Source of the DNA: UBA9547 sp044349205
GTDB taxonomy: Bacteria > Bacteroidota > Bacteroidia > Cytophagales > UBA9547
DNA: 19,976 nucleotides
Assembly (NCBI GenBank): GCA_044349205.1
Contig: JBIKRJ010000018.1
Location: 1 to 19,976 of the forward strand
Direction: 5' to 3'
Under the pieces are notes generated by a model. That model did not search any database. It was given only the letters and a program-made list of their open reading frames with translations, and had not been told where the DNA came from. A program made the translations under genes and the position numbers. This document shows, piece after piece, positions 1-6,213 of this stretch (position 1 is its first letter; each line of letters starts with the position of its first letter).

Positions 1-300
1 TATGAGAAATGCTACGAGCTAGATTTTGCCGTACCAGGACTGAAAAAAGACGACTTCAAAATTGAAGTGGATAGAGGGGTGTTGACCATTTCGGCCGAGA
101 GCACGTCGGAAAAAGAAGAAACCGACAAAAAGTACACGCGCAAAGAATACAACTACAGTTCCTTCAGCCGCTCCTTTACCTTACCAGACAATGTGAACGA
201 AGAACAATTGGAGGCAAAATACGAAGATGGCGTGCTGAAAGTCGTATTAACCAAAAAAGAAGAGGAAAAATCGAACAAAAAAACAATTAAAATCAATTAA
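1..300 (+). CDS. Hsp20/alpha-crystallin small heat shock protein (5' end missing)
   Basis: This is a small heat shock protein, an ATP-independent chaperone that holds unfolding proteins in oligomers in the cytoplasm. The reading frame is open from the first base, so the N-terminus lies outside the window and 99 residues remain. What is left is the alpha-crystallin domain. It starts in the strand reading YELDFAVPGLKKDDFKIEV and has the family's Gly-Val-Leu signature near the end (AKYEDGVLKVVLTKK). The C-terminus is charged and short. An in-frame ATG is absent; the GTG at 67 is inside the domain and is not a plausible start. A strong intrinsic terminator follows the stop by nine bases, so this is the last gene of its transcript. 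Family assignment is secure; which paralogue it is cannot be said. Confidence 0.93.
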   Translation, partial: YEKCYELDFAVPGLKKDDFKIEVDRGVLTISAESTSEKEETDKKYTRKEYNYSSFSRSFTLPDNVNEEQLEAKYEDGVLKVVLTKKEEEKSNKKTIKIN

Positions 301-309
301 TCCCTTCAA

Positions 310-349
310 GGGTGTGTTCGAAAGGACACACCCTAATCTTATTATTTTT
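310..349 (+). terminator. Rho-independent terminator after the Hsp20 gene
   Basis: A ten-base-pair stem (310-319 with 324-333, one G-T pair) closes on a GAAA tetraloop at 320-323. It is followed by a T-rich stretch, taatcttattattttt. It sits between the Hsp20 stop and the converging end of hldD. The T-rich side is only on the right, so it should act on the rightward Hsp20 transcript. Confidence 0.85.
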
Positions 350-360
350 AAGGCATTCGC

Positions 361-1329
361 CTACAAATAGGCATTTTTCGAAAGATAATTCACTACATAG
401 TCGTTCACTCCTTGTTCGAGCGAAGTAAAAGGCGAAGTATAGCCAATTGATTTCAATTTGTACATTTTGGCTTCAGTAAAATATTGGTATTTGTCGCGTA
501 TGTCGGCGGGAATATCCACAAATTCGATGTTTTCTGGCATATGCATGGCCTTGAAAGTGGCTTTGGCCAAGTCTAAAAAAGTACGCGCTGTGCCCGAACC
601 CAAATTGTAAATGCCCGAGTTTTTGCGGTGGTGCATGAAAAACACACACACGTTCAATAGATCTTTTATGTATACGAAATCGCGCATTTGTTCCCCGTCT
701 TTGCAATTGGGGCGGTGCGAACGGAAAAGCTTCATTTTTCCTGTTTCCGATATCTGGTTGTAGGCATGAAACACCACCGATGCCATACGCCCTTTGTGGT
801 ATTCGTTTGGTCCATATACATTAAAAAATTTTAAACCAACCCAGAAAAAAGGTTTTTGCTTTTGCGCTAGCGCCCACACATCGAAATCTTGTTTCGACTG
901 TCCGTAAGGATTCAATGGTTTCAAAATGGAAATCTTACTTTGGTCATCTTCGTAACCATTTTCGCCACTGCCATAGGTAGCTGCCGAAGAGGCATACACC
1001 AAGGGTATCTGATATTCGCAGCAAGCCTGCCAAATCTTTTGGCTGTACTCGGTATTCAGTTGGCGAAGCAAATCTTCGTCCATTTCGGTAGTATCGGTGC
1101 GTGCCCCTATGTGAAATATAAACTCCACCAGCTCGTAATTTTTTTCGAGCCACCCGAAAAAGTTCTCCCTTTCTACAAATTCTTGAACGTGTTTCCCCTT
1201 TAAATGAGCTAAAGAATCGATGCCTTGTGAAAAATCGTCGACCGCGATTATATACTTGAAATTATCTGCATTCAATCTTCCTATCAAGCAGCTTCCAATA
1301 AAGCCTGCTGCACCTGTGACTACTATCAT
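361..1329 (-). CDS. hldD: ADP-L-glycero-D-manno-heptose 6-epimerase
   Basis: HldD (RfaD) converts ADP-D-glycero-D-manno-heptose to the L-glycero form, the last step in making the activated heptose used in the lipopolysaccharide inner core. The 322-residue protein is an extended short-chain dehydrogenase. The NAD(P)-binding GAAGFIG is at residues 6-12. SSAATYG lies at 114-120, and the catalytic Tyr142 and Lys146 are in NPYGQSK. FFNVYGPNEYHKGRMASV and MRDFVYIKDL are the substrate-side motifs typical of HldD rather than of general epimerases. Length matches the family (about 310). It is alone on its strand, facing the Hsp20 gene and divergent from the pterin synthase. Other ADP-heptose genes (hldE, gmhA, gmhB) are not in the window. 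Function is assigned by motif similarity and is quite certain. Confidence 0.93.
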   Translation of the reverse strand: MIVVTGAAGFIGSCLIGRLNADNFKYIIAVDDFSQGIDSLAHLKGKHVQEFVERENFFGWLEKNYELVEFIFHIGARTDTTEMDEDLLRQLNTEYSQKIWQACCEYQIPLVYASSAATYGSGENGYEDDQSKISILKPLNPYGQSKQDFDVWALAQKQKPFFWVGLKFFNVYGPNEYHKGRMASVVFHAYNQISETGKMKLFRSHRPNCKDGEQMRDFVYIKDLLNVCVFFMHHRKNSGIYNLGSGTARTFLDLAKATFKAMHMPENIEFVDIPADIRDKYQYFTEAKMYKLKSIGYTSPFTSLEQGVNDYVVNYLSKNAYL

Positions 1330-1359
1330 TTAGCTGAAAATTTGAACCTAAAAGAGGCT

Positions 1360-1367
1360 CAAAAGTA
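1360..1367 (-). promoter_or_regulatory. Candidate -7 element for hldD
   Basis: Read on the minus strand this is TACTTTTG, an exact match to the Bacteroidota -7 consensus TAnnTTTG. It would give a leader of roughly 25 bases before the hldD ATG. No TTTG or TTG lies at the right distance upstream, so only half of the promoter is supported. Confidence 0.35.
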
Positions 1368-1449
1368 AGAACTTATGGTCAAAATATATGACAGCTCGAT
1401 TTTGATTTGCGAATTCGGGTACGGGGGAAAGAGTTTGGCTTTTTTAATC

Positions 1450-1481
1450 TTTGGGCAATTAACATTCCCTTATGATATTTG
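1450..1481 (+). promoter_or_regulatory. Candidate promoter of the pterin synthase gene
   Basis: TTTG at 1450-1453, a 20-base spacer, then GATATTTG at 1474-1481, which is one base off TAnnTTTG. Spacing fits Bacteroidota housekeeping promoters. Transcription would begin near 1487, about a dozen bases before the ATG at 1500, which agrees with the short leaders and weak Shine-Dalgarno sites seen in this phylum. Confidence 0.4.
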
Positions 1482-1499
1482 CGGAAGAAAAAGAAGTAG

Positions 1500-1919
1500 A
1501 TGATCTACATTTCCAGAAAAGAGCATTTCAATGCTGCTCACAAGTTGTTCAATCCCAATTGGAGCAAAGAAAAAAACGACGAAGTTTTTGGTCCTTGCGC
1601 CAATGAAAACTGGCATGGACATAATTTTGAGCTTATTGTAACGGTAAAAGGAGACCCAAATCCCGACACCGGCTTTGTCATTGACCTGAAAAAACTGAGC
1701 CAGATGATTCGCAAAAAAGTCATCGACAAACTCGACCATAAGAATTTGAACTTGGATGTAGATTTTATGCGAGGCAAAATGGCCAGTACCGAAATACTTG
1801 CCATGGAAATTTGGAAGATATTGGCTCCCCTCATTGAAATAGAATCGCCTACGGCCAAACTACATAGCATTAAGCTATACGAAACCCCACGCAACTTTGT
1901 GGAATATTTAGGAGAATAA
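1500..1919 (+). CDS. 6-pyruvoyl-tetrahydropterin synthase / 6-carboxytetrahydropterin synthase family
   Basis: This enzyme acts on 7,8-dihydroneopterin triphosphate. Family members make either 6-pyruvoyl-tetrahydropterin (tetrahydrobiopterin route) or 6-carboxytetrahydropterin (QueD, queuosine route). The 139-residue protein has the zinc ligands His14, His39 and His41, catalytic Cys33, and the His80 and Glu128 positions (LDHKNL, LYET). The cysteine-to-HGH spacing is Cys-x5-HGH (CANENWHGH). This is the spacing of animal PTPS, whereas E. coli QueD has Cys-x3-HGH. The LDHKNLNLDV stretch also resembles animal PTPS closely. Many annotations would call it QueD; I think the biopterin-type activity is at least as likely. 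No GTP cyclohydrolase, sepiapterin reductase or queC/queE gene lies nearby to decide. Family certain, exact reaction uncertain. Confidence 0.9.
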   Translation: MIYISRKEHFNAAHKLFNPNWSKEKNDEVFGPCANENWHGHNFELIVTVKGDPNPDTGFVIDLKKLSQMIRKKVIDKLDHKNLNLDVDFMRGKMASTEILAMEIWKILAPLIEIESPTAKLHSIKLYETPRNFVEYLGE

Positions 1920-2030
1920 GTAGCCAAAAAAAGCCCTCAAAGTACTCTTTGATTAGTTGATATTTTTTGAAAACTAAAAATTAAACTTATTTCTCTCGGG
2001 CTGGGTTATACGAAAAATAATTTTTTTGAA

Positions 2031-3236
2031 TTGAAAGAGCCCCAACAATGCCTTATTGGCAAAACGCTAAACCAACTTGGCATTTGTACGACAGAACTCA
2101 AACCCGATTCTTTCGAAATACAATTGGCAAGCCACATAGCAGAGGTCAAAAACAAATGGGACAAACTGGTTCCAAATGCCCATTTCCTGTCTTCCTCGCT
2201 TTATGAGATTTACGAACAATGCTCTCCCCAGCACATCCAATATCGGTATGCCCTGGTTACGAATGAAGATAATTTTGTGTTTTGTGCCGCTTTTCAGCTT
2301 GTCGAAATCAAAACCGAGCATTTAAAAGCCCGCCAAAAAAATGATTTTTTGCAGTATGCCACCCAACTAATGCTAAATATGCAAGAGATATCGCTGTTGG
2401 TTTGTGGCAACGTGTACAAAGAAAATTTGGCTGGATTTTACTACCACTCACAGTTTTTGAACCAAGACCAAGCCATCGAAATGCTACACAACTGCATAGA
2501 AGCTGTGAATAAAAATGAAAATTGCGCCGCCATTTTACTGAAAGACCTACCAAGTTATTTTCAACCGAAATCAAATCTGAAAGCACAAAAACTCGAAGAT
2601 GACATTTCGATGGAAATGCCCATTTCGCCCTTGTGGAAATCGTTGCAAGACTACCGTGCCGCGCTTGGAAAAAAATACGCCGCACGTGCCAAAAAAATCC
2701 TTTTGTCGGGAACTGAAATCGTGGTGAAAGAAATGGATTTGGAAGAAATAAAAGTGCATAAAAGCACCTTGCATGCACTTTACTCGCAAGTTGTACATCG
2801 ACAGCCGTTTGCGTTTGGCACACTAGGCGATAGCTATTTCGAATTGCTAAAAAAGCAACTTGGCGATACCTTTAGGTTGAAGGGATTGTATCTTCATGAA
2901 AAACTGATTGCATTTTACAGTACTTTCGAAAACGGTAGCGAATGGGAGGTACATTACATAGGCATAGACTACGCCTACAACCAAAGCCACCACCTGTATT
3001 TCTACATCCATTTTTTAGTGTTGGAAGAAGCCATTTTGAAAGGGAAAAACAGGCTTTCCCTTGGCCGTACTTCCTTAGAAGCAAAAGCTATATTGGGGGC
3101 CGTGCCACATTACAATACCACCTATCTATTTTTCAAAAATACCTTGGCAGAATGTGCCTTTGGCTATTTCAAGAAAAACCTTTCGGAATCAGAAAGCTGG
3201 AAAACGAGGCACCCCTTAAAAGCCGAGATAGCCTAA
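2031..3236 (+). CDS. GNAT/FemAB-like N-acyltransferase of unknown substrate
   Basis: A soluble protein of 401 residues with no signal peptide or membrane segment. Its second half has the look of the GNAT-fold acyltransferases related to FemAB and BioF2-like proteins. A basic helix (about 210-225, ALGKKYAARAKKIL) is followed by a HALYSQV segment. Strands LKGLYLHEKLIAFYSTFENGS come next, and the late LSLGRTSLEAKAILGA motif is like the GRT-x-x-x-K-x-x-x-G of this group. The donor and acceptor are not known; an aminoacyl or fatty-acyl transfer to an envelope or pigment molecule would be a guess. The start is a TTG: the frame is open back to 1971 but contains no ATG before residue 113, so TTG at 2031 is the best choice. 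It stands alone and converges on ttcA. Confidence 0.7.
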   Translation: MKEPQQCLIGKTLNQLGICTTELKPDSFEIQLASHIAEVKNKWDKLVPNAHFLSSSLYEIYEQCSPQHIQYRYALVTNEDNFVFCAAFQLVEIKTEHLKARQKNDFLQYATQLMLNMQEISLLVCGNVYKENLAGFYYHSQFLNQDQAIEMLHNCIEAVNKNENCAAILLKDLPSYFQPKSNLKAQKLEDDISMEMPISPLWKSLQDYRAALGKKYAARAKKILLSGTEIVVKEMDLEEIKVHKSTLHALYSQVVHRQPFAFGTLGDSYFELLKKQLGDTFRLKGLYLHEKLIAFYSTFENGSEWEVHYIGIDYAYNQSHHLYFYIHFLVLEEAILKGKNRLSLGRTSLEAKAILGAVPHYNTTYLFFKNTLAECAFGYFKKNLSESESWKTRHPLKAEIA

Positions 3237-3256
3237 TTTTGAACGAAAGGTCAAAA
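3237..3256. other. Short hairpin between converging genes
   Basis: TTTTGA (3237-3242) pairs with TCAAAA (3251-3256) around an A-G mismatch, a C-G pair and a GAAA loop. It fills the whole 14-base gap between the acyltransferase stop and the ttcA stop and includes the ttcA stop codon. The stem is A/T-rich and no T-run follows on either strand. It is therefore at best a weak bidirectional terminator or mRNA 3'-end structure. Confidence 0.3.
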
Positions 3257-4147
3257 CGTCTCGTCTAAATCTTGTACAATTTCTTCCCCGTTCAGTATAG
3301 GCACAAGTTGTTCGAAATCGAAAATTGTGCGGTCGAACAAATGTGAAGGATGCACATTGTGAAATGCGGTAAAAATCACATCAGTTCGATGTGGATATTC
3401 TTCTTCCCACTTGGCCAACATTTGCTTGATGACTTTTCGTTGCATGTTGGGTTGCGACCCACACAAATTGCACGGAATAATGGGAAAAGCCCTTAGACTT
3501 GCATAGCGCGCGATGTCTTTCTCGTGGCAGTAAGCCAGCGGACGAATCACTACATTCTCGCCACTATCTGCTTTGAATTTGGCTGGCATGGCTTCCAATT
3601 TGCCCGCAAAGAATAGATTCAGGAAAAAAGTCTCGAGGATGTCTTCTTTGTGGTGGCCAAGTGCAATTTTAGTAGCTCCCAATTCTTTAGCCGTGGTGTA
3701 TAGCACACCCCTACGAAGGCGCGAACACAAACTGCACATCGTTTTGCCTTCGGGCACCTTCTCAATTACTATACTATATGTATCTCGTTCTACTATACGA
3801 TATTCTACACCCAATTCCTTTAAATATCGGGGCAAAACATCTTCAGGAAAACCTGGCTGTTTTTGGTCGAGGTTTACCGCCACAATATCGAAAGGAAAAG
3901 GAGCGCGCTGCTGAAAACCCAGCAACATGTCGAGCAAGGTATAGCTGTCTTTGCCGCCCGAAAGGCACACCATCACTTTGTCGTTTGGTTCAATAAGCTG
4001 GTATTCTTTGATGGCAGTTGCCACTTGCTTTTGCAACCTCTTTACCAACTTGTCGTCGGTTTCGGGCAGTTTGTGCGAAAAAATAGGATTAAAAGGCAAA
4101 GCGAGAATTTTCAGCAAATTTACTGAAGAATAATTGCCCAAAAGCAT
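3251..4147 (-). CDS. ttcA: tRNA 2-thiocytidine(32) synthetase TtcA
   Basis: TtcA activates cytidine 32 of certain tRNAs with ATP and exchanges its oxygen for sulfur, using an Fe-S cluster. The 298-residue protein has the PP-loop SGGKDS at about 64-69. The paired cysteines characteristic of TtcA are CSLC (in KTMCSLCSRLRRG) and CNLCGSQPN. NLDQKQPGFPEDVLP and ATKIALGHHKEDILETFFLN are diagnostic stretches near-identical to the enterobacterial protein. Compared with E. coli it has a different N-terminal leader and a short C-terminus. It lies 15 bases behind the CHAD gene and is probably on the same transcript. No sulfur-donor gene is adjacent. Assignment is very secure. Confidence 0.95.
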   Translation of the reverse strand: MLLGNYSSVNLLKILALPFNPIFSHKLPETDDKLVKRLQKQVATAIKEYQLIEPNDKVMVCLSGGKDSYTLLDMLLGFQQRAPFPFDIVAVNLDQKQPGFPEDVLPRYLKELGVEYRIVERDTYSIVIEKVPEGKTMCSLCSRLRRGVLYTTAKELGATKIALGHHKEDILETFFLNLFFAGKLEAMPAKFKADSGENVVIRPLAYCHEKDIARYASLRAFPIIPCNLCGSQPNMQRKVIKQMLAKWEEEYPHRTDVIFTAFHNVHPSHLFDRTIFDFEQLVPILNGEEIVQDLDETF

Positions 4148-4162
4148 ACTATAATTGCGTCG

Positions 4163-4948
4163 CTAGCCACTACTGGCCATTGCCAAGGCGATTTGCCTCA
4201 GCAAGTCTTGGTTTTGGATGTTTAGCTGGGCCAAAATACTAGTCAATTCAGCCCTTTCTTCAGTATGCACATTGTCTGCTTCCGAAACTTTTTGCAAATG
4301 CTCCGAAACTACCTGCACATCGTGCCATTGGCCAAGCAGCTCACACAAAAAAACCGTAGCATGTTGTTCCCATTTATTTCCTAAAAAAGCTTTTCTGTTG
4401 TATTCCCACCTTTTCAGTATTTTACGCATCAGGTGCAATTCTTTAGGCTTTAAGGAAGCATTTTCCATCATTTTCCCAATCTTCCATTTTTGTTTTAGCA
4501 AGTAAGCCAACACCATTTTTTTGTTTGTTTTAGATAAAAACTCCCTCGCAAGTATTTTTGCTAGTTTAATGTCCGAAAAAATACTCTTTTCCCTCGCCAA
4601 AATGATGAATTTTTTTTCTTCTTTATTGCACTTTTTTTGCAGTTGTTTACTGTAACTCACAAGCCACATAGGATATTTAACCTGAAGCCATTCCATCTCA
4701 AGTTGTATTTCGCGCACTTTTCCAGCCTGTTTGAATAGCCTAGAAAATGGTTTCAAAGCCTTTTTACTTTTAAATTTTGGGGAAAGAAAATCCAATAAAT
4801 GGCACAGGGCTCTCCACTTTTTAATCTCAACGCGCAATTGGTGATAAGTTTCTTGATTAAAACGATGCGAAGGCGTTTGGAGCAAATGGACTATTTGGCG
4901 ATGTATTCTACTGCCATACTTACGTATTTTTTTATGTTTTGGCTTCAT
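4163..4948 (-). CDS. CHAD domain-containing protein
   Basis: A basic, helical, 261-residue protein made almost entirely of a CHAD domain (conserved histidine alpha-helical domain), which in studied cases binds inorganic polyphosphate. The first half has HQLRVEIKKWRAL at 36-48 and FKQAGKVREIQLE. The second half repeats the pattern with LHLMRKILKRWEYNRK and LLGQWHDVQVVSEHL. These match the paired H-x-x-R-x-x-x-K-x-x-R and G-x-x-R/H-D elements of the fold. There is no attached CYTH/triphosphatase domain, no signal peptide and no membrane helix. It is followed by ttcA after 15 bases. Its partner is unknown; a polyphosphate-binding role is inferred from the family only. Confidence 0.8.
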   Translation of the reverse strand: MKPKHKKIRKYGSRIHRQIVHLLQTPSHRFNQETYHQLRVEIKKWRALCHLLDFLSPKFKSKKALKPFSRLFKQAGKVREIQLEMEWLQVKYPMWLVSYSKQLQKKCNKEEKKFIILAREKSIFSDIKLAKILAREFLSKTNKKMVLAYLLKQKWKIGKMMENASLKPKELHLMRKILKRWEYNRKAFLGNKWEQHATVFLCELLGQWHDVQVVSEHLQKVSEADNVHTEERAELTSILAQLNIQNQDLLRQIALAMASSG

Positions 4949-5006
4949 TGTGCAGGGTTTTTACTATAATTAATTTACACAATTGGCCAACTGCAAAAAA
5001 GTAGTT

Positions 5007-5120
5007 TTACCAAAAAAAGAGCAACAAAAGCAGGAACAGTACAACCATGCTAAAGTACATCCACAAATCGACCGAGATGTATTCCTGCCATTTTTTATAG
5101 AATTGGATGATTTTGTTCAT
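5007..5120 (-). CDS. Possible small single-span membrane protein (37 residues)
   Basis: A short minus-strand frame from ATG at 5118-5120 to TAA. It encodes a polar, amphipathic beginning (MNKIIQFYKKWQEYISVDLW). A continuous hydrophobic segment of about 17 residues follows (YFSMVVLFLLLLLFFW) and runs to the end. It fills the gap in front of the CHAD gene in the same direction, 58 bases upstream, and its codons (ATC, TTC, TAC, TTG) are like those of neighbouring genes. The start lies only 24 bases from the ATG of the divergent oxidoreductase. I do not recognise the family. A chance frame is possible: the same bases read on the plus strand extend the oxidoreductase frame, and homopolymer T runs easily yield Phe/Leu. 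Confidence 0.42.
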   Translation of the reverse strand: MNKIIQFYKKWQEYISVDLWMYFSMVVLFLLLLLFFW

Positions 5121-5144
5121 AAACTTGCATACACAATACAAACG

Positions 5145-6149
5145 ATGGCCAAGAATATACAATTCGCCCTGCTTGGGTTTGGGCAAATAGGCAAAAAACA
5201 TGCCCAATTTATCAAAAACTGCCCCAATGCCGAACTTGTGGCCATCATAGAAAGCAATTTAAACCAAATACCTGCCGAAAATACCATTCCTGTCTATGAA
5301 AGCTTGGATGATTTCTTTGCCAAGGGTGGCAAGGCCGATGTAGTGGATGTGTGCACTCCCAATTTTATGCATGCAAAAAATAGTTTGGAAGCTTTGGAAC
5401 ACGGTTGCCATGTGTTGTGTGAAAAACCGATGGGACTTTCCAAGACGGAATGTGAAAAAGTAATCGAAAAGTCGCTCAAGAAAGGTAAATCGGTTTTTGT
5501 GGTAATGCAAAACAGATACAGCGCTACCGCACTTTGGTTGAAATCGCTGATGGAAGAAAAGCTTTTGGGCAAAATATATCTTGTACAAACCAACTGCTAT
5601 TGGAACCGCGACCAGCGCTACTATTCGGGTAGCGAATGGAAAGGCGATGTGAAAAAAGACGGAGGCGTGTTGTTTACACAATTCAGCCATTTTGTTGACA
5701 TGCTATACTGGTGTTTTGGCGAAATGCACTCGTTCCGCTCCACTTTTGAAAATTTCAGCCACCCCTATTTGCCCCAATTCGAAGATACAGGCTCGGTTCA
5801 GTTCCATTTTGCCAATGGCGGCATGGGTATTTTGAATTTTAGCACTTCGGTGTGGGACAAAAATCTGGAAAGCTCTATTACAGTCATAGCCGAAAAAGGC
5901 AGCCTTAAAATTGGTGGCCAATACATGGAAAAAATAGAATATTGCCATATTCAGCACTATACGGCTCCCACTTTGGAAATTAAAGCAGCAACTTTTCCTC
6001 ATGGAACCTATGCAGGAAACGACGCACACCACTTCTTGTCGATTCAAAATGTGGTAGAAACGCTTCTTGGCAGAAGTAGCATTTCGACCAATGCCATGGA
6101 AGGTCTGAAAGTGGTAGAAATGATTGAGACGATGTATCGTAATAAATAA
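5145..6149 (+). CDS. Gfo/Idh/MocA-family oxidoreductase, WbpB/WlbA-like
   Basis: A 334-residue NAD(P)-dependent sugar dehydrogenase. The Rossmann motif GFGQIGKKH is at 11-19 and the family's EKP motif is at 93-95 (CEKPMG). The QNRYS segment, the WNRDQRYYSGSEWKGD stretch, DGGVLFTQFSHFVDMLYW and the late HFLSIQNVVE segment resemble WbpB/WlbA. Those enzymes oxidise UDP-N-acetylglucosaminuronic acid at C3 during synthesis of diacetylated mannuronic acid for O-antigen. The frame is open upstream to a TTG at 4983. However, the extra 54 residues are low in hydrophobic order and precede the usual N-terminus, so ATG 5145 (MAKNIQFALLG) is taken. Partner genes (wbpA, E, D, I) are absent here, so the substrate is inferred. 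It ends at a terminator. Confidence 0.85.
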   Translation: MAKNIQFALLGFGQIGKKHAQFIKNCPNAELVAIIESNLNQIPAENTIPVYESLDDFFAKGGKADVVDVCTPNFMHAKNSLEALEHGCHVLCEKPMGLSKTECEKVIEKSLKKGKSVFVVMQNRYSATALWLKSLMEEKLLGKIYLVQTNCYWNRDQRYYSGSEWKGDVKKDGGVLFTQFSHFVDMLYWCFGEMHSFRSTFENFSHPYLPQFEDTGSVQFHFANGGMGILNFSTSVWDKNLESSITVIAEKGSLKIGGQYMEKIEYCHIQHYTAPTLEIKAATFPHGTYAGNDAHHFLSIQNVVETLLGRSSISTNAMEGLKVVEMIETMYRNK

Positions 6150-6157
6150 TATATTTG
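6150..6157 (+). promoter_or_regulatory. Match to -7 element upstream of a hairpin
   Basis: TATATTTG matches TAnnTTTG exactly. A TTG at 6124-6126 is 23 bases upstream, the limit of allowed spacing. If real, it would drive the SpoIIE-type phosphatase, but the transcript would first pass through the terminator-like hairpin at 6166-6203. Low support. Confidence 0.22.
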
Positions 6158-6165
6158 AAATGTAG

Positions 6166-6203
6166 AGCTGGAGAAAGCACAGTGTTTTTCCAGTTATTTT
6201 TTA
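6166..6203 (+). terminator. Rho-independent terminator after the oxidoreductase
   Basis: Eleven base pairs (6166-6176 with 6185-6195, two G-T pairs) enclose an eight-base loop at 6177-6184. ATTTTTTACC follows directly. Position, just after the oxidoreductase stop, fits a terminator. It also lies directly in front of the TTG start at 6214, so the next gene needs its own promoter or read-through. Confidence 0.7.
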
Positions 6204-6213
6204 CCATCAGAAT

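Noticed and set aside
889..1203. Plus-strand frame of 104 codons inside hldD
   Set aside because: Antisense to conserved epimerase motifs; no independent evidence for coding.
1930..1970. TCAAAG/CTTTGA hairpin after the pterin synthase gene as a terminator
   Set aside because: Only six A/T-rich base pairs around a four-base loop, and the T-run is separated from the stem; too weak to annotate.
4983..5144. Upstream TTG extension of the oxidoreductase (54 extra residues)
   Set aside because: The extension precedes the normal Rossmann-fold N-terminus, resembles no domain, and overlaps the possible small minus-strand gene. ATG 5145 gives the usual family start.
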